Part shown: positions 1 through 5,104 of the stretch, in pieces
Layout: each line of letters begins with the position of its first letter
Numbering within the stretch: the stretch's first letter is position 1
Source of the DNA: Capsulimonas sp.
GTDB lineage: Bacteria; Armatimonadota; Armatimonadia; Armatimonadales; Capsulimonadaceae
Reading direction: 5' to 3'
Assembly: GCA_025963815.1 (NCBI GenBank)
Contig: JAOQAA010000319.1
Location: forward strand, 1-5,104
DNA length: 5,104 bases
Program-made: the position numbers and the translations under genes
Notes under the pieces: generated by a model
What the model was told of the DNA's origin: nothing
Database searches by the model: none
What the model saw: the letters and a program-made list of their open reading frames with translations, nothing else

Positions 1-2
1 AC

Positions 3-989
3 GCCGACGATCCCACGCCCCCCCGTCTCCTGCGCCTGCTGATGGCCCTGGGCGTGGCGGGAGGTCTGCTGCTGCTGCTGCGCGCGTTCACGGGAATTGC
101 CGGCAAGGCGTTCGCCATTGCCGCCGCCGGATCACTGCTGCTTTGCCTGGGGCTGGCCTGGCCGGAAACCTCCATGAAGGGCCGGGAGATCCTGGCGCTG
201 CTGGCGGCCTGTCTCTTCCCCGCGCTCGGCTTCTGCGTCATTCCCGTGCGAGTGCTGACACACGCCGGCGACAAGTCGACTCTCTCGGTGCTGCGGGAAG
301 CGTTCGGTGAATACATCCGAATCACATTCTCGACATTGGCCGGCGTGCTGCTGGTCGTCGGACTGCTCTCAGGCCGCATCTTCTTATTGAAGATCGATCA
401 GTTCTTAGGCGTCAAAGCCGTCCTGGTGGTCCCGGTCCTGCTGGTGGCGATTTACTATGGCCTCAAGCTCTCCCAATTTGAGCGCAGCGAGCCATGGGGC
501 GTGCGCCGCGATCATGTCCTGACGCAGCTGCGCGCGCTCGCCGCGCAGCCGCTTCTGCTCGGTCAGGTCGTGCTGGGGATCGTCACGCTGGTGGCGCTCG
601 CGATGTTCGTCGCCCGCAGCGGCAACGACCCCGGCGTCGGCGTCTCCGCCAGCGAGCTGAAGATGCGAGCGCTGCTCGACAAGTACCTGCTGGTCCGTCC
701 GCGCACCAAGGAATTCCTGCTCGGACATCCCGCGCTGCTCTTCGCCCTCGCCGCGGCGGCGTCCGGACGGTTCAAGAAGCTGATCCTTCCGCTGCTGGTC
801 GCCGGCGCCGTTGGGCAATCGTCGCTGCTGGACACCTTCTGTCACCTGCACACCCCGCTCCTGCTTTCCAGCCTGCGGGCGCTGATCGGCTGGGCGCTCG
901 GCGCGATTATCGGCGCAATTCTGTACGCCGCGATCGTCGCCGTTGCTCGCCGTCAGGAAGCCGCGCAGGCGGCTCGGAGCGCGTCTTGA
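3..989 (+). CDS. DUF5693 family multi-pass membrane protein, C-terminal part (5' end outside window)
   Basis: The reading frame is open from the left edge with no start of its own, so the gene begins upstream; the Met at 42 is internal. Numbering from that Met, the visible part has about seven to eight hydrophobic segments (about 2-14, 23-40, 50-70, 96-112, 124-140, 172-191, 228-262 and 273-302). A conserved soluble stretch between them contains RSGN (192-195) and VRPRTKEFLLGHP (218-230, nt 693-731). I recognise this stretch as the hallmark of DUF5693 proteins, which commonly sit beside csaB. No biochemical function is established for the family. The location is the cytoplasmic membrane. The context (4-bp overlap with a csaB-like gene) suggests a role in export, assembly or modification of the cell-wall polymer that anchors S-layer proteins; that role is inference. 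The last residues are basic and Ala-rich, probably a cytoplasmic tail. Confidence 0.82.
   Translation, partial: ADDPTPPRLLRLLMALGVAGGLLLLLRAFTGIAGKAFAIAAAGSLLLCLGLAWPETSMKGREILALLAACLFPALGFCVIPVRVLTHAGDKSTLSVLREAFGEYIRITFSTLAGVLLVVGLLSGRIFLLKIDQFLGVKAVLVVPVLLVAIYYGLKLSQFERSEPWGVRRDHVLTQLRALAAQPLLLGQVVLGIVTLVALAMFVARSGNDPGVGVSASELKMRALLDKYLLVRPRTKEFLLGHPALLFALAAAASGRFKKLILPLLVAGAVGQSSLLDTFCHLHTPLLLSSLRALIGWALGAIIGAILYAAIVAVARRQEAAQAARSAS
976..979 (+). promoter_or_regulatory. Ribosome binding site (GGAG) setting the TTG start of the csaB-like gene
   Basis: GGAG lies 6 nt before TTG at 986, inside the last codons of the DUF5693 gene. No ATG or GTG stands near the first conserved residues of the downstream protein, so this site supports the TTG start and translational coupling. 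Confidence 0.6.
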
Positions 990-2146
990 GCGCCCGAGGC
1001 CGGCGCATCGCGCTTTCCGGCTATTACGGCTTCGCCAACGCGGGCGACGAAGCGGTCCTCGCCGGACTGATCCAGTCGCTGCGTGCGGCCAGCGGCCCCG
1101 AGCTTGAGATCGACGCACTCAGCATCAACCCCGCCGAAACAACGGCGACCCACGGCGTGGGCGCCAGCCACCGCTACCAAGTCAAAGCCCTAATGGCCTC
1201 GCTGCGCCGCACGGACTTATTATTGTCCGGCGGCGGAAGCCTCCTCCAGGATGTCACCAGCGCGCACGGGATTTTTTATTATCTCGGAGTCGTTCGCCTT
1301 GCCCAGATTTTGGGTAAAAAGACGATGTTTATCGCGCAGGGGATCGGGCCTTTGATTCGGCCGCGCTCGCGCCAAATGGTCGCCTCCGTCGCCAATCGCC
1401 TGAACGCCATCACCGTGCGCGACGAAGAATCCCTTGCCTTATTGCGTGAGATCGGCGTACGCCGTCCATCGATGGAAGTCACCGCCGACCCTGCCCTGCT
1501 GCTCACCGCCGATTCCTATTCTCCCAAGCTCGGGAGCCAGGGGACAAACTCCTCCCCCAGGATTGGGGGGCAGGGGGGCCGAGTCGGGAATGGGGGCCAG
1601 ATTTCCGTGTCCCTGCGCCCCTGGACCCAAAGCGCCGAATCGCTTCCGGAAATGGTCGCGCGAGCCTGCGCGGCGGGCGCCCTGGGGGCGGGCGTAACGG
1701 CCGTGGCGATGCAGCCGCAATCCGATTTCGCGCCCATGGAACAGTTCGCGCGGGAATGGCGTCAGACAAGCGACCAACAGGCCGTTTCTCTCCCAGCGTC
1801 CGCCGATGCGCCGCTGCCGCTGCCCGATCTGCTGCGCGCGATTGGCGGCAGTCAGATGATCGTCGGCATGCGCCTGCACGCGCTGATACTCGCGGCGGCG
1901 GCAGGCGTTCCATCGGCGGCCCTGTCGTACGACCCTAAAGTGGGTGCGTTCATGCGCTCCACGGGACAGGACGACGCCGTTCTGGATGTCCGGACCGCCG
2001 GACAGGCTGCGCTGGACGACATGATCGCGCGCGTCTGGCGCGAGCGCGACGTTCGGTCGGAACGTCTTCATGATGTTCTGCCGAGCCTGCGCGCGGCGGC
2101 GATGCGAAATGCGGAAACGGCGCTGGATCTCATTCAACCAAGGTAG
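986..2146 (+). CDS. csaB: CsaB-like polysaccharide pyruvyl transferase
   Basis: Probable enzyme that transfers pyruvate from phosphoenolpyruvate to a sugar of the secondary cell-wall polymer; the ketal-pyruvylated polymer is what SLH domains of S-layer proteins bind. The TTG start gives 386 aa. The frame stays open far upstream, but that part overlaps DUF5693 coding out of frame and is not protein-like. Visible family motifs: GYYGFANAGDEAVL at 12-25, SGGGSLLQD at 81-89, AQGIGP at 117-122, VRDEES at 144-149, DPALLL at 168-173, VGMRLHALI at 293-301 (His298 is the likely catalytic-region histidine) and SYDPKV at 314-319. No signal peptide is seen, so it is cytoplasmic. The two halves are joined by a Gly/Gln/Ser-rich linker at about 179-205, encoded by a palindromic repeat. 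The start overlaps the DUF5693 stop (TTGA), and the stop is 9 nt before the next gene. Family assignment is strong; the exact sugar substrate is unknown. Confidence 0.9.
   Translation: MSARGRRIALSGYYGFANAGDEAVLAGLIQSLRAASGPELEIDALSINPAETTATHGVGASHRYQVKALMASLRRTDLLLSGGGSLLQDVTSAHGIFYYLGVVRLAQILGKKTMFIAQGIGPLIRPRSRQMVASVANRLNAITVRDEESLALLREIGVRRPSMEVTADPALLLTADSYSPKLGSQGTNSSPRIGGQGGRVGNGGQISVSLRPWTQSAESLPEMVARACAAGALGAGVTAVAMQPQSDFAPMEQFAREWRQTSDQQAVSLPASADAPLPLPDLLRAIGGSQMIVGMRLHALILAAAAGVPSAALSYDPKVGAFMRSTGQDDAVLDVRTAGQAALDDMIARVWRERDVRSERLHDVLPSLRAAAMRNAETALDLIQPR
1521..1600 (+). repeat. GC-rich palindromic repeat (REP/MITE-like) inserted in frame in csaB
   Basis: Two palindromic units lie close together. 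One is CTCCC-AAGCTC-GGGAG at 1521-1536. The other is CCCCCA-GGAT-TGGGGG at 1554-1569, followed by G-runs at 1573-1578 and 1592-1596. The motif CAGGGG occurs at 1538 and again at 1571. Base composition changes sharply to C and G homopolymer runs, unlike the flanking coding sequence. The stretch is read through in frame with no stop and encodes residues of about 179-205 (Gly, Gln, Ser, Asn, Arg). It falls between two conserved blocks (DPALLL and ISVSLRPW), where the family has a variable linker. The outer borders are estimates, because no target-site duplication is obvious. Confidence 0.6.
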
Positions 2147-2155
2147 GATCAACCC

Positions 2156-3601
2156 ATGTCTTCATTCAACCACTCACGACTGATGGTTCTCGGCGCTGCG
2201 ACCGTGCTTTTGGCCGGATGCGGCGGAGGCGGCGGTTCGGACGACGGCTTTCCGGGCGGCGGCTCGGATCCTCACACGAGCGTCCTGATCGGCAAAGTCG
2301 TCGGCACGGACGGCGGGCCGATCCCCGGCGCGACCGTCACCTTCGACAGCGGCGGCCAGGCGACGACGCTTTCCCAGGGCGGCTTCCAGATTACGGATCT
2401 CGCGCGCGGCGTCCATCGCATCTCCGCGCGCACGACCGTGGACGGCGTTTCCTACACCGGAAGCACCCAGGTGCTGACCACCCAGGACACGACCACATCG
2501 AACGCCATCGTTCAGGTTTCCCCGACGAGCCAGCAGTTCACGATCTCCGGATCGGTGGCGGACAGCTTCGGCCGATCGCTGCGCGACGCGCGCGTTTTCG
2601 TCGCGGTTCCGGTCACGGCGCCCACCAGCAACGGCGACGTTCAGTCCCTGGTCGCCTTCACGGACACCAACGGCAACTACCAGATTCGTAACGTTCCGAA
2701 GACAAACCCCAATTACAACGTCGCGGCGTCGCTGCTCGGGTTCCAGAACATCGTACGGGGCATGGGACCACTCACCGTGGGTCAGACCAATGTCACGCAG
2801 AACTTCACGCTGCAGCAGTCGACCAATCAAAGCACGCTGACGCCGCAGCTCTTGTCCGCGCAGTCTTTCACGCAGCCCTCCAGCGTTCTGACCCCGAGCG
2901 TCCGCAGCGGCGCCGAGGCGCACGCCAAATCCACTGGCGGCGTTTATGAGAAGATCCGGCGCGCCCTGAACCCGGCTTACGCGCAGGCGGTCTCCAGCCT
3001 GCATCCGGCGCTCCAGATCAAATCGCTGCGCACAGAGAGCCATCTGGCGGGCTTTGGCAGCTACGCCATCTCGGTGGATCTGTTCTTCAATGAGAATGCG
3101 CGCAACAGCCTGTCGGGCTTCCGTGTCTACCGGGGCGACGGCAACGCGGCGCTCACGGCCTACGACTTCCTTCAGGACCCGCTGGCGAACAGCTTCACGG
3201 ACCTCTCCCCGTCGTACTTCGCCGACCAGTCGTACAAATTCGCCCTCAGCGCCGTCAACACGGACAGCACCGAGACAGGACTGTCCAGCTCGGCCACGGT
3301 CGTGCCGCTCAGCCAGATGATCCTCACGCAGCCGATCCAGGGAAGCACGATCAACAACCCATTGACGGTAAGCTGGCAGGGTGTGAACGGCGCGGATTCG
3401 TACGCGGTGTTCATTTACAACGAGTATCCGACGGACAGCTCGGCGCCGATCGTTCAGAACACCAGCTTGGGCGCGGCCGTGCGCACCTTTACCCCCTCGG
3501 GAACGTTCACGACCGGCGATTACTGGGTAGTGGCGGCGGCCTCGGCGGACGCCGGCGCGGAGATCAGCGTGAGCCAGATTACACGCGTTCACGTGCGTTA
3601 A
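2156..3601 (+). CDS. Secreted lipoprotein with carboxypeptidase-regulatory-like and FN3-like domains
   Basis: A 481-aa protein with a type II signal peptide: basic SRL at 7-9, hydrophobic core, and lipobox LAGC with Cys22 as the lipidation site. A flexible Gly/Ser/Asp tether follows (about 23-38). Residues about 42-120 look like a carboxypeptidase-regulatory-like beta-sandwich (IGKVVGTDGGPIPGATV). Residues about 127-220 are a second copy (ISGSVADSFGRSLRDARV, then DTNGNYQIRNVP). A Gln/Ser/Thr-rich linker spans about 220-285. Two fibronectin-III-like domains follow, at about 286-386 (FRVYRGDG) and 388-481 (PLTVSWQGVNGADSYAVFIYN). No catalytic motif is seen, so binding or structural function at the cell surface is likely. 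The start has AGGA (2145-2148) 7 nt upstream, overlapping the csaB stop region, and the 9-nt gap suggests the same transcript. Domain calls are from pattern, not a profile search; the ligand is unknown. Confidence 0.85.
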   Translation: MSSFNHSRLMVLGAATVLLAGCGGGGGSDDGFPGGGSDPHTSVLIGKVVGTDGGPIPGATVTFDSGGQATTLSQGGFQITDLARGVHRISARTTVDGVSYTGSTQVLTTQDTTTSNAIVQVSPTSQQFTISGSVADSFGRSLRDARVFVAVPVTAPTSNGDVQSLVAFTDTNGNYQIRNVPKTNPNYNVAASLLGFQNIVRGMGPLTVGQTNVTQNFTLQQSTNQSTLTPQLLSAQSFTQPSSVLTPSVRSGAEAHAKSTGGVYEKIRRALNPAYAQAVSSLHPALQIKSLRTESHLAGFGSYAISVDLFFNENARNSLSGFRVYRGDGNAALTAYDFLQDPLANSFTDLSPSYFADQSYKFALSAVNTDSTETGLSSSATVVPLSQMILTQPIQGSTINNPLTVSWQGVNGADSYAVFIYNEYPTDSSAPIVQNTSLGAAVRTFTPSGTFTTGDYWVVAAASADAGAEISVSQITRVHVR

Positions 3602-3636
3602 TTCCAGATCAATCTCAAGAGCGCCCTATCATACCA

Positions 3637-3679
3637 CGATGCCCGGTAAATTTACAGGTAAAGATTTTTCGGGGCATCG
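3637..3679. repeat. Nested inverted repeat upstream of the LuxR-type gene
   Basis: The outer arms are an exact 8-bp inverted repeat, CGATGCCC (3637-3644) and GGGCATCG (3672-3679). The 27-nt loop contains a perfect 10-bp palindrome, GTAAATTTAC (3646-3655). A further GTAAA at 3658-3662 can pair with the same TTTAC arm, giving two mutually exclusive inner pairings. There is no T-run after the outer arm, so it is not a normal terminator. It could be an operator, an mRNA leader structure, or an end-protecting hairpin of the upstream message. Confidence 0.5.
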
Positions 3680-3707
3680 CCATAATGAATACCGGAGGCG
3701 GCAAGCG

Positions 3708-3714
3708 AAAGGAG
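3708..3714 (+). promoter_or_regulatory. Strong ribosome binding site (AAAGGAG) choosing the start at 3723
   Basis: AAAGGAG ends 8 nt before ATG 3723. The alternative in-frame ATG at 3639 has no Shine-Dalgarno sequence and lies within the left arm of the inverted repeat. Its 28-residue extension is not family-like. Confidence 0.75.
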
Positions 3715-3722
3715 CGAGTTCT

Positions 3723-4013
3723 ATGGCAGCTATGTCTGTCCCCACGAACGCCGTTTTAGCCCAGCAATCCCCGGTAGTCGGTGACGATCAACAGAACGTC
3801 AAGTTGACCAAGCGCGAGATTGAAGTACTAACACACGTGATCCAGGGGAAATCAAGTCGGGAAGTCGCGGATGCTCTCTTTGTCAGCAAGCGCACGGTGG
3901 ATTTCCACCTGGCGAATGTCTATGATAAACTGCACGTCAGCAACCGGGTGCAGGCGTTCCGCCGCGCAACCCGTCTCGGACTGATCCCGTACGAAGCCCA
4001 GTTCGCCGACTGA
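3723..4013 (+). CDS. Stand-alone LuxR/GerE-type helix-turn-helix regulator
   Basis: A 96-aa cytoplasmic DNA-binding protein. Residues 1-25 are an unstructured-looking lead (Ala, Pro, Gln-rich). Residues about 26-90 are a complete LuxR C-terminal HTH domain: LTKREIEVL at 28-36, the scaffold helix VADALFVS at 48-55, and the recognition helix region SKRTVDFHLANVYDKL at 55-70, then the fourth helix NRVQAFRRATRLGLI at 74-88. There is no receiver, PAS or autoinducer domain, so it resembles the GerE class of HTH-only proteins rather than a normal response regulator. How its activity is controlled is not visible; it could be set by expression level or by a partner protein. It has its own strong RBS and is followed by a terminator at 4079, so it is probably monocistronic or the end of the left transcript. 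Its targets are unknown; the inverted repeat just upstream is a candidate autoregulatory site. Confidence 0.88.
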   Translation: MAAMSVPTNAVLAQQSPVVGDDQQNVKLTKREIEVLTHVIQGKSSREVADALFVSKRTVDFHLANVYDKLHVSNRVQAFRRATRLGLIPYEAQFAD

Positions 4014-4078
4014 CGATCTCGTCTTTCGTCGTATTCAGGCAATCATCGATCGCAAGCCGCAGGCAAACCCAAAAAAAC

Positions 4079-4112
4079 CGGGGGGGAGACGAAAGTCTCC
4101 CCCCCGATTTTT
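4079..4112 (+). terminator. Intrinsic (rho-independent) terminator
   Basis: A perfect 12-bp stem, C-GGGGGGG-AGAC (4079-4090) with GTCT-CCCCCCC-G (4095-4106), closed by a GAAA tetraloop and followed by A then TTTTT (4108-4112). Seven A's at 4071-4077 precede the stem, so it could also work on the opposite strand and may extend the stem by A-U pairs. It ends the LuxR-type transcript 66 nt after the stop. Confidence 0.93.
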
Positions 4113-4125
4113 GTGTGTGCCCTTA

Positions 4126-4134
4126 TGCTATAAT
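4126..4134 (+). promoter_or_regulatory. Extended -10 promoter for the ABC transporter operon
   Basis: TGCTATAAT matches the TGn extended -10 element joined to a perfect TATAAT (4129-4134). No good -35 is present: at the expected distance lies the T-run of the terminator (4108-4112), which fits an extended -10 promoter that does not depend on a -35. Transcription would start near 4141, giving a leader of about 25 nt. Confidence 0.75.
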
Positions 4135-4154
4135 AGGCGAAGATTGAGAAACCT

Positions 4155-4158
4155 GGAG
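4155..4158 (+). promoter_or_regulatory. Ribosome binding site (GGAG) setting the TTG start of the ABC ATPase
   Basis: GGAG sits 7 nt before TTG 4166. No ATG or GTG precedes the first conserved residues (IEAVGLTKTYEGG) downstream of the promoter, so the TTG is the only sensible start. Confidence 0.7.
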
Positions 4159-4165
4159 AAAACGA

Positions 4166-4930
4166 TTGATCGAGGCCGTGGGTCTGACGAAAACTTATGA
4201 GGGCGGCGTGCGCGCAGTAGATGCGCTGACGCTGTCCGTGCCGGCCGGGGAACTGTTCGGGTTTCTGGGGCCGAACGGCGCGGGAAAAACGACGACGATC
4301 AAGATGCTGGTGGGGCTGCTGTCGCCCACGAGCGGCTCGGCGCGCGTGGCGGGGTACGATCTGCAAAAGCAGTCGCGTGAGGCGAAGCAGCAGATCGGGT
4401 ATATCCCGGACAATCCGTTTCTTTATGAGAAGCTGACCGGACGCGAGTTTTTGGACTTTATCGCCGATCTTTATGGGATGCCGCCGGGACGGGCGCGCGC
4501 CGAGGAGATCGATCGGCTTTTGATCATGATGGACCTGGCCGGTAAGGGCGACCAGCTGATCGGCAGCTTTTCGCGCGGCATGCGGCAGAAGATGGCAATG
4601 GCCTCCGCGCTGCTGCATGAGCCGAAAGCGCTGTTTTTGGACGAGCCCACCGTCGGTCTCGATCCCAGCAGCATCCGCCGCCTGAAGGACATTCTGCGGA
4701 ATTTGTGCCGCGAGCGCGGCGTCGCCGTCTTTCTCTCCACGCACACGCTGGAGGTGGCGGCCGAAATTTGCGACCGTGTGGGGGTCTTCCATCGCGGCAA
4801 GCTTGTGGCGCTAGGCAGTCCCGCTGAGCTGACAAATGATTCGGCGCTGGGGCGTCTGGAGGATGTGTTCCTCGCTCTCACCGAATCGGCCGCCGCGGTC
4901 AGCGCATCCAGTGAAACGGAACTCACATGA
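4166..4930 (+). CDS. ABC-2-type transporter ATP-binding protein
   Basis: A 254-aa ATPase subunit that would power a membrane permease from the cytoplasmic face. All nucleotide-binding motifs are present: Walker A GPNGAGKTT at 35-43, signature SFSRGMRQK at 134-142, Walker B ALFLDE at 155-160 with catalytic Glu160, D-loop GLDP at 164-167, and switch His193 in STHTLE. The Q-loop position reads IGYIPDNPFLYEKLTG, with Asp82 where many ABC proteins have Gln; this is common in the EcsA/CcmA-like ABC-2 exporter group as I know it. The C-terminal LEDVFLALTE (231-240) is also typical of that group. Length is usual, so the gene looks intact. The start is TTG with its own promoter. The stop overlaps the next gene's ATG (ATGA). 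No permease gene is visible in the window; it may lie further right. The substrate cannot be told from the sequence. Confidence 0.93.
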   Translation: MIEAVGLTKTYEGGVRAVDALTLSVPAGELFGFLGPNGAGKTTTIKMLVGLLSPTSGSARVAGYDLQKQSREAKQQIGYIPDNPFLYEKLTGREFLDFIADLYGMPPGRARAEEIDRLLIMMDLAGKGDQLIGSFSRGMRQKMAMASALLHEPKALFLDEPTVGLDPSSIRRLKDILRNLCRERGVAVFLSTHTLEVAAEICDRVGVFHRGKLVALGSPAELTNDSALGRLEDVFLALTESAAAVSASSETELT

Positions 4931-5104
4931 ACACCAAACGATTCACATTCGTGTCCGCCGTCCTCGCCGCCCTCGCACTGACGGGATGCAGTCCGGATGT
5001 CCAAACAAACGCCAATATCAGCGCGAACCTGCGAGAAGCGCGGCGGCAAGCCCGGATCGGCAAGACCGATGAAGCTCGTGTCTGGGTAGATCGCGCTATC
5101 AAGA
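4927..5104 (+). CDS. Lipoprotein, N-terminal part, possible TPR protein (3' end outside window)
   Basis: The ATG overlaps the ABC ATPase stop as ATGA, and 59 codons are open to the right edge. The first residues form a lipoprotein signal peptide: basic NTKR at 2-5, a hydrophobic core rich in Val, Ala and Leu at 8-18, and lipobox LTGC with Cys21 as the lipidated residue. The mature part begins SPDVQTNANIS. From about residue 34 it becomes amphipathic and helical (LREARRQARIGKTDEARVWV), a spacing of small residues and Gly that resembles a tetratricopeptide repeat. The Shine-Dalgarno is weak (GGA at 4918-4920), so translation is probably coupled to the ATPase gene. It could be a surface partner of the transporter or a TPR lipoprotein of separate role; the visible part is too short to decide. 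Confidence 0.8.
   Translation, partial: MNTKRFTFVSAVLAALALTGCSPDVQTNANISANLREARRQARIGKTDEARVWVDRAIK

Larger units (their letters stand above)
3602..3722. other. Intergenic leader of the LuxR-type gene
   Basis: A 121-bp spacer between the lipoprotein stop and the regulator start. It contains the nested inverted repeat described separately. I see no U-tract terminator for the upstream block. Possible -10-like hexamers are TATCAT (3627-3632) and CATAAT (3681-3686). Neither has a convincing -35 at proper spacing (TTTACA at 3651 is 24 nt from CATAAT), so no promoter is called. Confidence 0.4.

Noticed and set aside
494..985. Long upstream extension of the csaB-like frame to an ATG at 494
   Set aside because: This part overlaps conserved DUF5693 coding in another frame and reads as Arg/Ala/Pro-rich shadow sequence. 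The family homology begins right after the TTG at 986.
1270..1325. T-run and A-run (gattttttatt, gtaaaaag) in csaB as possible slippage or frameshift sites
   Set aside because: The frame and conserved protein motifs continue unbroken on both sides, so nothing indicates frameshifting.
2174..3592. A 472-codon open frame on the minus strand across the whole lipoprotein gene
   Set aside because: It is Arg/Ala/Glu/Val-rich with no recognisable domain, and has the pattern expected from the complement of a GC-rich gene. The plus-strand gene has a signal peptide, RBS and domains.
3639..3722. Longer start (ATG 3639) for the LuxR-type gene
   Set aside because: It has no ribosome binding site and lies in the inverted repeat, while ATG 3723 has AAAGGAG at ideal spacing.
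3602..3722. A promoter with TTTACA (3651-3656) and CATAAT (3681-3686)
   Set aside because: The spacing is 24 nt, too long for a sigma-70-type promoter, and neither box has a better partner.
4043..4792. A 249-codon open frame on the minus strand over the terminator and ABC ATPase
   Set aside because: It is antisense to a gene with all ABC motifs and runs through a terminator hairpin; no family resemblance.
4836..5072. A 78-codon plus-strand frame over the end of the ABC ATPase
   Set aside because: It is out of frame with both the ATPase and the coupled lipoprotein, and the translation is Arg/Pro-rich shadow sequence.

Overview
All six protein genes read on the + strand. They form two transcription blocks, with a small regulator gene between them. 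The sequence is GC-rich. It carries two clear lipoprotein signal peptides, two well-supported TTG starts, and an S-layer-type anchoring gene pair (DUF5693 protein plus CsaB-like pyruvyl transferase). Together these suggest a bacterium with an SLH-domain or pyruvylated cell-wall-polymer envelope. From memory of such gene pairs and of the style of the GC-rich repeat, I would guess Armatimonadota (Capsulimonas-like). A high-GC Bacillota or Chloroflexota member is also possible. This placement is inference and no marker gene is present.

Left block (about 1-3601): the 3' end of a multi-pass membrane DUF5693 gene overlaps by 4 bp (TTGA) the TTG start of a csaB-like polysaccharide pyruvyl transferase gene. 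After a 9-nt gap comes a 481-aa secreted lipoprotein made of carboxypeptidase-regulatory-like and fibronectin-III-like beta domains. The tight spacing suggests co-transcription and an envelope-related theme. The csaB-like gene contains an in-frame GC-rich palindromic repeat of about 80 bp, at about 1521-1600, in the linker between its two halves.

Middle (3602-4013): a 121-bp spacer holds a nested inverted repeat. It precedes a stand-alone 96-aa LuxR/GerE-type helix-turn-helix protein that has no receiver domain.

Right block (4014-5104): a textbook intrinsic terminator (12-bp perfect stem, GAAA loop, T5) is followed within about 15 bp by an extended -10 promoter (TGCTATAAT). That promoter drives a TTG-started ABC-2-type ATPase gene. 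An ATGA overlap couples it to a second lipoprotein gene that runs off the right edge and whose visible part begins with TPR-like sequence.

I see no mobile-element gene, CRISPR array, tRNA or rRNA, and no clearly new defence or biosynthetic system. The items most worth checking are the repeat inside csaB, the nested inverted repeat before the LuxR-type gene, and the ABC ATPase-lipoprotein coupling.
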